64,000 nt of DNA from Pseudozobellia sp. WGM2 (GCF_017810075.1 NZ_JADNYK010000004.1:62001-126000), one strand, 5' to 3'. Positions 9,633 through 19,194 are shown, numbered from the stretch's first letter. The notes: generated from the sequence alone by a model not told the origin. Made by a program: numbers and translations.

Positions 9633-10751
9633 ATGGTCTCCTTAAAAGAAGCGGTTTCAAAGAGCGAAATAAAAAGTTTCGTTAAGTTTCCCTTCTCCAT
9701 TTACAAGGATTCCAAATACTGGGTGCCACCCATCATAGCAGATGAGATGGAAACCTTCGACAAAAATAAAAACCCTGCTTTTAAAAATGCCGATGCCCGT
9801 TTTTTTATCGCATACAAAAACAATGAACCCGTAGGGCGCATTGTTGCGATTGTAAATCACCTAGAAATCAATCAACAAAAAGTAAAAAAAATGCGCTTTG
9901 GTTGGTTTGATTTTATTGATGATCCAGAGGTATCTAAATGCTTACTTGATAAAGTAGCCGATATTGGCCGAGAGCATCAGCTCGAATTTATGGAAGGACC
10001 AGTGGGCTTCTCTAATTTAGACAAGGTCGGTGTTCTTACCGAGGGTTACGACCACATTGGCAGTATGGTGACCTGGTATAATTACCCGTATTACGTTGAG
10101 CATTATGAACGTTTAGGTTTTCAAAAAGAAAAGAGGTATGTTGAGAACAAGTTTCCTAGTAGTAATGCCGATCCGGCATTATTTACCAAACTAAACGGAA
10201 TCGTAAAAAAAAGGTATGATTTACGTGAGGTAAATTTTAAAAAAACAAAAGAAGTTCTGCCCATGGCAGACCAAATGTTCGACCTTTTCAACGAAACATA
10301 TTCGAAGTTATCATCACACGTGCCGATTACAGAAGAACAGAAAGCTTATTTCAAAAAAAAATACATCTCATTTATCAACCCTGAGTACATAAAATTTATC
10401 GTTGACAAAGAAGATAAGTTGATAGCTTTCGCAATTGTTATGCCCTCCTTCTCTGTTGCTCTCCAAAAAGCTAACGGCAAATTGTTCCCGTGGGGAATAT
10501 ATCATTTACTTAAAGCGAAAAAACACAATAAAGACGCTTTGTTCTATTTGATAGGTATACATCCTGAGTATCAAAACAAAGGCGTTACCGCAATCATATT
10601 CAACGAGTATTACAAGACATTCAAGAAAAAAGGTATTGAAATGTGCTATCGCACACCCGAACTAGAAGATAATATTGCGATTCGTCAAATGTGGAAACAC
10701 TTCGACCCAAAAATCTATAAACGCCGCTCTACTTATAAAAAGTACCTCTAA
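9633..10751 (+). CDS. GNAT-superfamily acyltransferase-like protein
   Basis: This is a 372-residue protein. The first half has ARFFIAYKNNEPVGRIVAIVNH (residues about 50-70), a GNAT beta-strand pair. The second half contains FYLIGIHPEYQNKGVTAIIFNEYYK (about 310-335), which resembles the acetyl-CoA pyrophosphate loop (Q/R-x-x-G-x-A/G), and then EMCYRTPELEDNIAIRQMWKHF. Two GNAT-like halves are therefore likely. In many flavobacterial genomes this family has carried the misleading name GTP cyclohydrolase. The acyl acceptor is unknown. It ends 13 bp from the convergent sensor kinase gene with no obvious hairpin between them. Confidence 0.75.
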   Translation: MVSLKEAVSKSEIKSFVKFPFSIYKDSKYWVPPIIADEMETFDKNKNPAFKNADARFFIAYKNNEPVGRIVAIVNHLEINQQKVKKMRFGWFDFIDDPEVSKCLLDKVADIGREHQLEFMEGPVGFSNLDKVGVLTEGYDHIGSMVTWYNYPYYVEHYERLGFQKEKRYVENKFPSSNADPALFTKLNGIVKKRYDLREVNFKKTKEVLPMADQMFDLFNETYSKLSSHVPITEEQKAYFKKKYISFINPEYIKFIVDKEDKLIAFAIVMPSFSVALQKANGKLFPWGIYHLLKAKKHNKDALFYLIGIHPEYQNKGVTAIIFNEYYKTFKKKGIEMCYRTPELEDNIAIRQMWKHFDPKIYKRRSTYKKYL

Positions 10752-10764
10752 TGCACCTTAGGAA

Positions 10765-12819
10765 TCAACTTAAATTTTGATTGCTATATTTAGGTATGGT
10801 AAAATAAAAGCAAGAGCCACTCCCCTCCTGACTATCCACCCATATCTCACCACCATTATTCTCAACCATCTCTTTGCAAACCGTTAAACCAAGGCCCGTA
10901 CCTTTTTCTCCTTTGGTGCCATATGTAGTGAAATTCGTATCGTTTTCAAAAATATGTTTTTGTACATCAGGGCTCATTCCAACTCCTGAGTCCTTCACAT
11001 AAATTTCAAGCATTTTATCTTGTGTATTACAGCCTACGTTTATAGTGCCATTTATGGGTGTAAATTTAATTGCGTTACTAAGCAGGTTTCTTAGAACAAT
11101 ATCCACTTGGTCTTTATCTGCCCAAGCCAACTCATCTTCACCAAATTCGTTCATTAGTTCAATAGACTTTTTATTAGCTACTTCCGATAAAAGCGAAATA
11201 TTAGCATTGACGATTTCGCCCATGTTAATTTTCGCTGGAATTGTCTTTATACCATCCATTTGAGTCTTTCCCCAAGTCAATAGATTATTCAATGTAAAAA
11301 GAAGACCATCTAAACTATTTTCGAACTTCGGTGCAAAATGCAAGAGGTCATCTTTTGATAGTTTTCCCCTATTGATCATACTCACCAAATCTTTAAATGA
11401 ATTCATAGGGCCTTTTAAATCATGACTTATGATTGAAAATAATTTGGTTTTGTTTTCATTGCTTTGGTGTAGCACTTTAGACCTTTCTTCTAGCTCGACT
11501 TTGCTTAAATGCAGTTCTTTGTTTAAAGATTTTTGCTGTTTTTCATTATGAATCACAAAGAAAGTAATGGTCAGTAAAATAAGAAGTAAGGTTATAGTAG
11601 TATAAAGTATATATTTTTGACGTTTTAAATTTCGGTTTGATTCTAGACGTATGGTCTGCTCTGTATTCTTAAAATTCATTTCGGCCAAGGAAACTTTTAA
11701 TTTAGTTTCGCTCGTTGCCACCTCTAAAGAATCGGAGAGTTTCGTATAACTGACCAAATAATTATTGGCTTCTTTAAAGTCGTCGAGTGCTGTATTTATT
11801 TTGTGCATCAATAACGAAGCTTCTAACTTTCCGTTATTATAATTTGATTTATTAGCCAACTCTAAAGCCAAAAAGCCAAAGTCTTTAGCTTCAGCATAGT
11901 TTTGGCTTAAAAGTTGAACTTTGGCCAATCCCAGATTAGTTTCTACAATTCTTTTGGCATCTTCTCTACCTTCCAATAATTTAAGAGCCTTTGTAAAATA
12001 ATTTTGGGCAGACTTTAAATCTTTATGTTCAAGATTAACTTTACCTAAAATTATATAACCTTCGGTTTTTGTTAATTTATCATCAATATTTTCAAGAATT
12101 TTAAATGAATTTAAAACCTCTTTCTTGGCAAAATCATATTTTTCTTGGTTATAATATAAATCGGCCTTGTTCATATATATTTGGGCCAAATGAAGATTTT
12201 CGGGTTGAGTTAAAAGCAATTCTAGTGACTTGTCGAAATACATTAAAGCCTTCTCATACTCTTTGATTATCGAAAGAATCACACCTGCGTTGGTAGTGAA
12301 TTTCAGTCTCTTCTCCCAATTACCAATAGTAAGAGCATGATTTAAGCCTAATTGATTATATTCAAAAACCTTATGGAATTCTTTTTTTCTTAAATGACCG
12401 ATACCCAAAATGTTTATGCAATCTAGATATACGGAATCGGCGCCGATTTTTTTGGCATATTCCAAAGCTTCTCTAGCCAATTTAAAACTTTTGTCATTTA
12501 CCACTTTGAGCATCGATGCTCTTGCGATTATCTGCTTTCCTTTGGCTATGCTCTGCTCTATACTGTTAGATTCTCCAAATGCAATTAATTTCTCACCTAT
12601 ATGATATGCGGTAGTGGGATCGTCTCTGACAACTAGTTTTGCTTTTTTACTCAAGTAGGCTATATAGGCTTCACTACTTTTGCTCAAATTATTTTTAACC
12701 AATTCGTCATCAGAATATTTCAAATCAAAAGGGCAGTTCGCTACCATTTGCAATGGAAACAAAAGTAAAATTGCAAAGAGATAGAATAGCATTCTAAAAA
12801 AAGTAAACAAATACTTCAT
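10765..12819 (-). CDS. TPR-containing membrane sensor histidine kinase (paralogue 1)
   Basis: The ATG at 12819 is chosen because it opens a signal/membrane helix (MKYLFTFFRMLFYLFAILLL); a longer frame reaches 12903. The 684-residue protein has a periplasmic region of TPR-type helical repeats (about residues 50-380), one membrane span (ILYTTITLLLILLTITFFVI, about 410-430), a coiled linker, a HisKA domain with phospho-acceptor His466 in SIISHDLKGPMNS, and a HATPase_c domain (N box NLLSNAIKFTP, G boxes DSGVGMS and GEKGTGLGL). It should autophosphorylate and pass phosphate to a response regulator, but none is adjacent. It is a close paralogue of the next kinase on the same strand. Confidence 0.92.
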   Translation of the reverse strand: MKYLFTFFRMLFYLFAILLLFPLQMVANCPFDLKYSDDELVKNNLSKSSEAYIAYLSKKAKLVVRDDPTTAYHIGEKLIAFGESNSIEQSIAKGKQIIARASMLKVVNDKSFKLAREALEYAKKIGADSVYLDCINILGIGHLRKKEFHKVFEYNQLGLNHALTIGNWEKRLKFTTNAGVILSIIKEYEKALMYFDKSLELLLTQPENLHLAQIYMNKADLYYNQEKYDFAKKEVLNSFKILENIDDKLTKTEGYIILGKVNLEHKDLKSAQNYFTKALKLLEGREDAKRIVETNLGLAKVQLLSQNYAEAKDFGFLALELANKSNYNNGKLEASLLMHKINTALDDFKEANNYLVSYTKLSDSLEVATSETKLKVSLAEMNFKNTEQTIRLESNRNLKRQKYILYTTITLLLILLTITFFVIHNEKQQKSLNKELHLSKVELEERSKVLHQSNENKTKLFSIISHDLKGPMNSFKDLVSMINRGKLSKDDLLHFAPKFENSLDGLLFTLNNLLTWGKTQMDGIKTIPAKINMGEIVNANISLLSEVANKKSIELMNEFGEDELAWADKDQVDIVLRNLLSNAIKFTPINGTINVGCNTQDKMLEIYVKDSGVGMSPDVQKHIFENDTNFTTYGTKGEKGTGLGLTVCKEMVENNGGEIWVDSQEGSGSCFYFTIPKYSNQNLS

Positions 12820-13122
12820 CACTAGCGGTTTGGGTAGAAATTCTTGAAGACTAAACTGTAGACGGTACATATACCATAAGCCTTCAAAAACTTTTGGTTG
12901 CACCTCTTGAAGGTAAATTAAAAATTTTAAATCAATTCCAGTGAAAAGTTAAAATCTCACAGATTTGATAGATACCCATTCATCACATCTAAAATTATAA
13001 AAATTCTCTCACCTCTAGAAGTCTAATAATTGATAAGTAATAGGAATAATCTGTTTTTAAGGGGAAGTAGAAAGAAAATATAAACAGAATAACTGCACGT
13101 CTGCCTTTAACCCCCTTAATAT
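12820..13122. other. Gene-free stretch between the two sensor kinases
   Basis: This AT-rich spacer of about 300 bp separates the two paralogous kinases. It includes an in-frame extension of the first kinase (12820-12903) that I consider untranslated. I see no TAnnTTTG element, hairpin terminator, RNA gene or small reading frame worth calling. Confidence 0.5.
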
Positions 13123-15201
13123 TTATGGTATAAGTTTAGGCACTGTAAAATAGAAGTTTGAGCCACTACCTACTTTACTATCGACCCAAATATCTCCTTT
13201 GTTGTTCAAGACCATTTCTTTGCAGACCATTAAGCCCAATCCGGTACCTTTTTCACCCTTGGTACCATAGGTAGTAAAACTAGAATCATCATTAAATATT
13301 CGAGCAACAGTTTCTTCATTCATGCCAATTCCTGAATCTTGAACGCAGACCTGCCATTTATCATTCATATTACTGGCGTAAATGGTAATCACTCCATTTT
13401 CTTTCGTGAATTTTATGGCATTGCTCAGCAAATTTCTAATAACTATATCTATTTGGTCTCTATCGGCCCATGCATTACTTTTTACACTGAGCTGATTGAC
13501 CAATTCTATAGATTTTTTCTGGGCAATCTCTGATAAAAGAGAAATATTAGTAGCTGCTAAATCATGTAAATTGATGTTGACAGGCTCAGTTTTGATTCCG
13601 CCCATTTGATTCTTTCCCCAAGTCAACAAATTATTTAGAGTCAATAAAATACCATCTATTTTATTTTCAAACTGAGGTGCGAACATGTCTATTTCTTGTT
13701 TTGAAATCACCCCCCTGTTGTACATCTTAACCAATTCTTTGAATGAGTTCATAGGACCTTTCAAATCATGGCTTATGATAGAAAAAAGTTTACTTTTATC
13801 ATCATTGCTTTGGCTCAATATCAACGATTGTTTTTCAAGCTCCATTTTACTCACGTATAGACTCCTATTTAAAACCCTCTGCTTTCTCTCATTCTGCATA
13901 ATTATAAGTGTGATGCCCACCAATATCAATAACAAAAATACTGTCGCATATAATATAAAGTTTTGGCGTCTCTTATTTATTCTCTCCTCGGCTTTCGCTT
14001 GATCTTGTTTCTGTTTTAAATTCATCTCTACCAACTTGATTCTCACTTTGGTTTGGTTTTCAGCTACCTCAAGAGAATCTAACAAATGCGTATGAGTGAG
14101 CAGGTACTTGCTAGCGCGTTCATAGTTTTTAAGATGTGAATTAATTTGATGAAGTAGTTTCGATGACTCTAACTTGCCATTATTATAGTTCGATGTATTT
14201 GAATATTTACTAGCAATAAGAGCATATTTTTCTGCCTCTTTTAACTTACTACTTTTAAGAGCAATACCGGAAAAACCAAGGTTTACTTGGGCCAATCGTT
14301 TATAATCTTGCCAGTTTACAAGCAATTTATCGGCTTTATCGTAATAATTTTTTGCACCTAACAAATCACCTTTCTCAAAGCTAATTTTTCCTCGAATTAA
14401 ATTTGCCTCAGTTTCTATAAGTTGATTTTCGAACCCATCTAAAACTTGCAGAGATGTTGAAATTTCTCTTTCCGCTAAATCATATTTTTTTTGGTAATAA
14501 AATAGATCGGCTTTGTTCATATGAAGTTTTGCCAACTGTATCGATTCTTTATTAGTTGTCGATAAGTTTAGAGCTTCATCAAAATATTTAAGTGCTTTAT
14601 CGTATTCTCCAACTTTTAGAAGTATTACCCCTGCATTTGTCGTGAACCTTAACCTTCTATCCTTAATATTGGCTTTCTTAGCAAATTCAAGCCCCATTTG
14701 ATTGTATTGAAAGACCTTGTGATATTCTTTTTTTCTAAAATGGCCTAAGCCTAGAATGTTAATACAATCTAGATAAACAGTATCTGCTTTAATTTTCAGG
14801 GCGTAATCAAGGGCTTCTTTTGCCATTCGAAAGCTGCTAACGTTTACCGTTTTATTCATAGAGGCACGAGCCATAACTTCTTTCCCCTTCGCTATGCAAA
14901 TCTCTAAATTATTGGTTTCGCCCAATAACACTAACTGCTCTCCTATTGAATAGGCTTCGTCAGGTTTTTTACGAAATAGCTCACTCGCCTTCTCACTCAG
15001 GTAATCAATACATTCATTAGTATTTCTATCATTGCAGTCAGTTGTATCTTCATAAAAGTGAGTAAGTAGGTTTAAATCGGAAACAACTACTTCTGAAAGT
15101 GGTGAAGCTGAAGAATCAGATTTACCAATTAGCCATAGGAAAAGAACCATTATACTAATTGTAAATGGTATTTTTACACGAGAAATATTTAACTGTTTCA
15201 T
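13123..15201 (-). CDS. TPR-containing membrane sensor histidine kinase (paralogue 2)
   Basis: The ATG at 15201 begins a signal/membrane helix (MKQLNISRVKIPFTISIMVL); the frame also extends to 15255. The 692-residue product has the same architecture as its neighbour: TPR-like periplasmic repeats (about 60-400), one membrane span (FILYATVFLLLILVGITLII), HisKA with His478 in SIISHDLKGPMNS, and HATPase_c with NLLSNAIKFTK, DSGIGMN and GEKGTGLGL. Much of the repeat region is alignable by eye with paralogue 1 (for example CINILGLGHFRKKEYHKVF versus CINILGIGHLRKKEFHKVF), so a tandem duplication is the simplest origin. No response regulator is adjacent. Confidence 0.92.
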   Translation of the reverse strand: MKQLNISRVKIPFTISIMVLFLWLIGKSDSSASPLSEVVVSDLNLLTHFYEDTTDCNDRNTNECIDYLSEKASELFRKKPDEAYSIGEQLVLLGETNNLEICIAKGKEVMARASMNKTVNVSSFRMAKEALDYALKIKADTVYLDCINILGLGHFRKKEYHKVFQYNQMGLEFAKKANIKDRRLRFTTNAGVILLKVGEYDKALKYFDEALNLSTTNKESIQLAKLHMNKADLFYYQKKYDLAEREISTSLQVLDGFENQLIETEANLIRGKISFEKGDLLGAKNYYDKADKLLVNWQDYKRLAQVNLGFSGIALKSSKLKEAEKYALIASKYSNTSNYNNGKLESSKLLHQINSHLKNYERASKYLLTHTHLLDSLEVAENQTKVRIKLVEMNLKQKQDQAKAEERINKRRQNFILYATVFLLLILVGITLIIMQNERKQRVLNRSLYVSKMELEKQSLILSQSNDDKSKLFSIISHDLKGPMNSFKELVKMYNRGVISKQEIDMFAPQFENKIDGILLTLNNLLTWGKNQMGGIKTEPVNINLHDLAATNISLLSEIAQKKSIELVNQLSVKSNAWADRDQIDIVIRNLLSNAIKFTKENGVITIYASNMNDKWQVCVQDSGIGMNEETVARIFNDDSSFTTYGTKGEKGTGLGLMVCKEMVLNNKGDIWVDSKVGSGSNFYFTVPKLIP

Positions 15202-15309
15202 GACCTCAAAAGTTTGAAGCGCGAGGGTTAAACTATATAACGCCATGAACATCAAATTGTTATAAAATCTTATTTATTTTGTAGTAAAAAACCTATAAAA
15301 TTGGTTTTT

Positions 15310-15317
15310 CAAAATTA
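15310..15317 (-). promoter_or_regulatory. Candidate -7 element upstream of sensor kinase paralogue 2
   Basis: The minus strand reads TAATTTTG, matching TAnnTTTG, about 110 bp before the chosen ATG (55 bp before the longer frame). Spacing makes the assignment tentative. Confidence 0.35.
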
Positions 15318-15355
15318 TATCAGCTAATACGATTTAAATCTCAAGATAAAACACA

Positions 15356-16816
15356 ATGAATCTTACCATAGAAAATATTGTTCTAGTCGGGTCATTATTG
15401 TTGTTGATCAGTATTATTGCAGGAAAAACTTCTTACAAGTTTGGAGTACCAATATTACTTTTCTTCCTTGCCATTGGTATGCTTGCGGGCTCTGACGGAC
15501 TTGGAGGTATTCAATTCAATGATCCTAAGACTGCACAATTTATTGGACTTGTTTCATTGAATTTTATACTTTTTTCAGGAGGGTTAGACACTAACTGGAA
15601 CTCGATTAAACCCGTTTTACGCGAGGGCATTGCCTTATCAACATTAGGTGTTTTACTCACGGCCTTATCTTTGGGAACCTTTGTTTGGCTGATAACCGAT
15701 TTTACGATTTACGAAAGCATGCTTTTAGGTTCGATAGTTTCATCGACCGATGCGGCAGCAGTTTTTTCAATCTTACGCTCTAAAAGCCTTGCCCTGAAAA
15801 CCAATTTGAGACCTACCTTAGAACTAGAGAGCGGTAGTAACGACCCAATGGCCTATGTATTGACCATTGCCTTTTTAACATTGGTAGTCAATCAAGATCA
15901 AAGCATTTTTTCGGTAATACCAATGCTCTTACAGCAAATGATTCTTGGTGGTATTGCCGGTTTTATATTCGGTAAACTCAGCAAACTGATTATAAATAAA
16001 ATAAAACTTGATTTTGAAGGGCTTTATCCCGTACTGGTCATTTCGTTAATGTTCATTACCTTTTCTGCTACCAATGTTTTAGGTGGTAACGGATTTCTTG
16101 CTATTTATATTTGTGCCGTATACTTAGGAAACCAAGATTTAATACACAAAAAAACTATTTTAAAAGTCTATGATGGGCTCGCATGGCTTATGCAAATCGT
16201 GCTCTTTCTTACGTTAGGCCTACTGGTATTCCCAGGTCAGGTAGTACCGATTTTTGGTATTGGCCTTCTCATTTCCGTATTTTTGATTCTTATCGCTCGA
16301 CCTATAGGAGTGTTCATCAGTTTGATTTTCTTTAAAATGAAAATGAGAAGACGTCTTTATATTTCTTGGGTAGGCTTAAGGGGGGCGGTACCCATTGTAT
16401 TTGCAACCTATCCTCTTTTGGCAGGTATTGAAAAAGCCAATATGATATTTAATATCGTTTTTTTTATATCTGTAACTTCTGTACTAATTCAGGGTACGAC
16501 CCTCTCACTTATTGCGAAATGGCTTCATGTTGCATTGCCCGAAAAAGCCAAAAAACTGACGGCGACCGACTTGTTAATGACCGAAAACCCAAAGGCCGAA
16601 ATGAGAGAGATAACCGTAACAAAAAACTGTTTTGCTGTAGATAAAAAGATAGTCGACCTCAGTTTTCCAAAGAATGCGATAATCGCCATGATTATTAGAG
16701 ACAATAGCTATATTACACCAAACGGAAGCACCGAGATTTTGGCAGATGATACCTTAGTGGTTCTGGCAGATAAGGCTCAAGCCTTTGAAGAGGTAAACAG
16801 AACTCTTAAAATATAG
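15356..16816 (+). CDS. K+/H+ (or Na+/H+) antiporter, NhaP2/CvrA type
   Basis: This is a 486-residue protein with about 12-13 membrane spans and conserved CPA1 antiporter features: FSGGLDTNWNSIKPVLREG (residues about 76-94), SSTDAAAVFSIL (about 128-139), LESGSNDPMAYVLT (about 156-169, containing the ion-binding ND pair) and SWVGLRGAVPIVFAT (about 340-354). Residues about 400-486 form a cytoplasmic TrkA_C/RCK_C domain (FAVDKKIVDLSFPKNAIIAMIIRD), the arrangement of the NhaP2/CvrA subgroup. It exchanges monovalent cations for protons across the inner membrane, serving pH and potassium homeostasis. It is divergent from the sensor kinase upstream. Confidence 0.9.
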   Translation: MNLTIENIVLVGSLLLLISIIAGKTSYKFGVPILLFFLAIGMLAGSDGLGGIQFNDPKTAQFIGLVSLNFILFSGGLDTNWNSIKPVLREGIALSTLGVLLTALSLGTFVWLITDFTIYESMLLGSIVSSTDAAAVFSILRSKSLALKTNLRPTLELESGSNDPMAYVLTIAFLTLVVNQDQSIFSVIPMLLQQMILGGIAGFIFGKLSKLIINKIKLDFEGLYPVLVISLMFITFSATNVLGGNGFLAIYICAVYLGNQDLIHKKTILKVYDGLAWLMQIVLFLTLGLLVFPGQVVPIFGIGLLISVFLILIARPIGVFISLIFFKMKMRRRLYISWVGLRGAVPIVFATYPLLAGIEKANMIFNIVFFISVTSVLIQGTTLSLIAKWLHVALPEKAKKLTATDLLMTENPKAEMREITVTKNCFAVDKKIVDLSFPKNAIIAMIIRDNSYITPNGSTEILADDTLVVLADKAQAFEEVNRTLKI

Positions 16817-16872
16817 GATGTCTATTTTATTTAAATTAACATCTTAGATGGTATTTTTGATTTCCGCTCGAC

Positions 16873-16880
16873 TAATTTTG
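16873..16880 (+). promoter_or_regulatory. -7 element almost touching the next ATG
   Basis: TAATTTTG matches TAnnTTTG exactly and ends four bases before the ATG at 16885, so transcription would start at or next to the start codon. There is no TTG box at the standard spacing. Confidence 0.45.
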
Positions 16881-16884
16881 CACT

Positions 16885-17253
16885 ATGGGCAAGCTTCTTA
16901 AGCCACTTTTCGGAATTTTCTTGGTTGCAATCTTGCAGCTTTCATTGGGTATATTATCTATCCCAAAAGATAATTCGTTTGCTGAAGTAAACCCACACTC
17001 AAAGAAAGAGCTCTTTGTTCATCATTCTCAGGTCAAATTTAATTGTGCTCTTCTTGGAATTGATATTAGCGGTGAGAATGTAGCAGTATCGCCACTGATC
17101 AAAAGTAAGAATCCATTTGATTTTCAGGCGAGCGTAAAACATAGTGAAAAATTTTACTTAGCCAAACATAGGTCTTATATAAAGTTTTCGAAACAGCTTC
17201 TTATCCGCTTACGAAAATGCGATATAATCTTTCCTTTCCATTATTTCTGGTAA
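16885..17253 (+). CDS. Small unrecognised membrane/exported protein ending in FPFHYFW
   Basis: This is a 122-residue protein. An N-terminal hydrophobic stretch (PLFGIFLVAILQLSLGILSI, residues 7-26) is a signal peptide or membrane anchor. It is followed by a His-rich extracytoplasmic region (KKELFVHHSQVKFN), a basic stretch and the aromatic terminus CDIIFPFHYFW. I believe small flavobacterial proteins with this aromatic ending recur, but I cannot name a family. It is monocistronic by appearance: a promoter element sits directly before it and 104 bp separate it from the next gene. Function unknown. Confidence 0.6.
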   Translation: MGKLLKPLFGIFLVAILQLSLGILSIPKDNSFAEVNPHSKKELFVHHSQVKFNCALLGIDISGENVAVSPLIKSKNPFDFQASVKHSEKFYLAKHRSYIKFSKQLLIRLRKCDIIFPFHYFW

Positions 17254-17357
17254 CATTTCTTCTCTAGAAAATTTTATCATGCTCGACTGAGCAAAATAAA
17301 CGCCGGGTAAATACCTATTGGCGCAAATCATCAATTTTATTATTTAAATAAATACCC

Positions 17358-17855
17358 ATGAATACAGATTTTGGTAGTGCACTCGTGTGCGCAGTAATTT
17401 TAATTATATGTATACTACCGTTCGTTTTTCTTTTTAGAGGGAAAAGCAAAAGGCAGAAAAAATTATTTAAAGTCATTAAATCAATGGCTACCGATAATGG
17501 ATATGAATTAGGCAAGTTTGAAATATTCACCAACTTCGCCATTGGCGTTGATGCAAAAAATAATTTTCTATTCTTTTATAAGGAAGGGGAAAACTTTGCT
17601 AAAGAATATCGCATTGCACTTAATGAAATAAAGGATTGTAAAATAATTCAAACAGATAAAGTAATAAATCGTGATAAGAAACGAAGTTTTATTGTGGATA
17701 AGCTTGAACTGAACCTTTTACCTTTTTCGGCGCAAGGGTCTGAGATAAGCATAGAATTCTTTAATACTGATGATAATTTACCTCTTTATAGTGAATTAAG
17801 TTCCTTGAAAAGCTGGAAAGAATACATTCAAAAAAATCTTCAAATAGCAGCGTAA
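17358..17855 (+). CDS. Unrecognised protein with one N-terminal membrane helix
   Basis: This is a 165-residue protein beginning MNTDFGSALVCAVILIICILPFVFLF, a single anchor helix (residues about 8-26), followed by a basic KSKRQKKLFK stretch, which implies a cytoplasmic C-terminal domain. The soluble part alternates short beta strands (NNFLFFYKEGENF, KRSFIVDKLELNL) in a PH-like or dehydrogenase-accessory-like pattern. No catalytic motif is visible. A strong hairpin follows immediately. Function unknown. Confidence 0.65.
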   Translation: MNTDFGSALVCAVILIICILPFVFLFRGKSKRQKKLFKVIKSMATDNGYELGKFEIFTNFAIGVDAKNNFLFFYKEGENFAKEYRIALNEIKDCKIIQTDKVINRDKKRSFIVDKLELNLLPFSAQGSEISIEFFNTDDNLPLYSELSSLKSWKEYIQKNLQIAA

Positions 17856-17859
17856 AAAC

Positions 17860-17892
17860 AAAAGGCCTTTCAAAAATTTGGAAGGCCTTTTA
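17860..17892. terminator. Bidirectional terminator hairpin
   Basis: AAAAGGCCTT and AAGGCCTTTT form the arms around a CAAAAATTTGG-type loop, between two convergent genes (stops at 17855 and 17912). The A/T flanks allow termination in both directions. Confidence 0.8.
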
Positions 17893-17911
17893 GTCTATAT
17901 TTCTTATCGCA

Positions 17912-19171
17912 CTATTCTCCCATTGCAGCGGCAACTGCAGCTGATAGCTTTTTATAAGTACCGTTCTCTAGGCGTTCTCTAATTGCAGAAAATGCCTCCA
18001 ACGTCTCCTCGATATCTACCAAGGTATGTGTTGCTGTAGGAATCATACGTAACAGAATCAACCCTTTAGGTATTACTGGGTATACAACTATAGAACAGAA
18101 GATTCCGTAATTTTCACGTAAATCTTTTACCAACGCCATAGCTTCCGGTATACTGCCGTTTAAATAAACCGGGGTAACACAACTATTGGTATCACCAATG
18201 TTAAAACCTCTACTGGTCAAACCATTTTGCAATGCATTTACATTCTCCCATAACTTCGCCTTAAGTTCTGGCATGGTACGTAACATATCAAGCCTTTTCA
18301 GCGCTCCCTTAACATAAATCATAGGTAACGACTTAGCGAACATTTGAGAACGTAAGTTATATTTTAAGTAATCAATGATTTGCTTGTCAGCAGCCAAAAA
18401 TGCTCCGATACTTGCCATCGACTTTGCAAATGTTGCAAAATAAACGTCTATGCCATCTTGAACCCCCTGTTCTTGACCTGCACCTGCACCGGTCTTACCA
18501 AGGGTACCGAAACCATGAGCGTCATCAACAAAAAGCCTAAAGTTATACTTTTCTTTAAGTGCAACTATTTCCTTTAGTTTGCCTTGCTCTCCACGCATGC
18601 CAAAAACACCTTCTGAAATCACCAAGATACCACCACCAGTTTGCTCGGCCATTTTGGTAGCACGCTCGAGATTTTTTTCAAGACTATCAATATCATTGTG
18701 CTTAAAGGTAAAACGCTTGCCCATATGCAGTCTCACACCATCGATAATACAGGCATGGGAATCAACATCATACACTATGATATCATCTTTCGACACCAAG
18801 GCATCTATAGCAGAAACCATTCCCTGATAGCCGAAATTCAATAAATAAGCAGATTCTTTATCTACAAAATCAGCGAGTTCTTGCTGCAATTGTTCGTGAA
18901 AATCGGTGTGACCACTCATCATTCGAGCTCCCATAGGGTAAGCGGCGCCATATTCGGCCGCAGCTTCACCGTCTACTTTCTTTATTTCAGGCAAATTTGC
19001 CAGACCAAGGTAATCGTTGATACTCCAAGTAATTACATCTTTACCTTGAAACTTCATTCGGTTAGAAATAGGCCCTTCAAGTTTAGGAAAAACGAAATAA
19101 CCCTCTGCCTGTGATGCCCATTTTCCCAATGGTCCCTTGTTGTCTAAAATTCTATCAAATAAATCTCGCAT
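17912..19171 (-). CDS. Alpha-oxoamine synthase: probable cysteate C-fatty-acyltransferase (CapB-like) or serine palmitoyltransferase
   Basis: This is a 419-residue PLP enzyme of the alpha-oxoamine synthase family (fold type I). Visible motifs are NDYLGL (52-57), GARMMSGHTDFHEQLQ (81-96), the PLP Asp in VDDAHGFGTLG (about 215-225) and Lys250 in YFATFAKSMASIGAF. The family condenses an amino acid with an acyl-CoA. In sphingolipid makers the amino acid is serine; in gliding Bacteroidota CapB uses cysteate to form 3-ketocapnine. The next gene upstream on the same strand encodes a cysteine-synthase-like enzyme, the pairing expected of CapA/CapB, and this tips the call toward sulfonolipid (capnine) synthesis. 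The gene has its own promoter element, and a terminator lies between the two. The substrate choice is inference. Confidence 0.85.
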   Translation of the reverse strand: MRDLFDRILDNKGPLGKWASQAEGYFVFPKLEGPISNRMKFQGKDVITWSINDYLGLANLPEIKKVDGEAAAEYGAAYPMGARMMSGHTDFHEQLQQELADFVDKESAYLLNFGYQGMVSAIDALVSKDDIIVYDVDSHACIIDGVRLHMGKRFTFKHNDIDSLEKNLERATKMAEQTGGGILVISEGVFGMRGEQGKLKEIVALKEKYNFRLFVDDAHGFGTLGKTGAGAGQEQGVQDGIDVYFATFAKSMASIGAFLAADKQIIDYLKYNLRSQMFAKSLPMIYVKGALKRLDMLRTMPELKAKLWENVNALQNGLTSRGFNIGDTNSCVTPVYLNGSIPEAMALVKDLRENYGIFCSIVVYPVIPKGLILLRMIPTATHTLVDIEETLEAFSAIRERLENGTYKKLSAAVAAAMGE

Positions 19172-19194
19172 TCGTTTCGATTAAGTTCTGCCTG

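Noticed and set aside
12820-12903. Longer N-terminus for sensor kinase paralogue 1
   Set aside because: The extra 28 residues would precede the signal/membrane helix; the ATG at 12819 gives the normal layout, as in paralogue 2.
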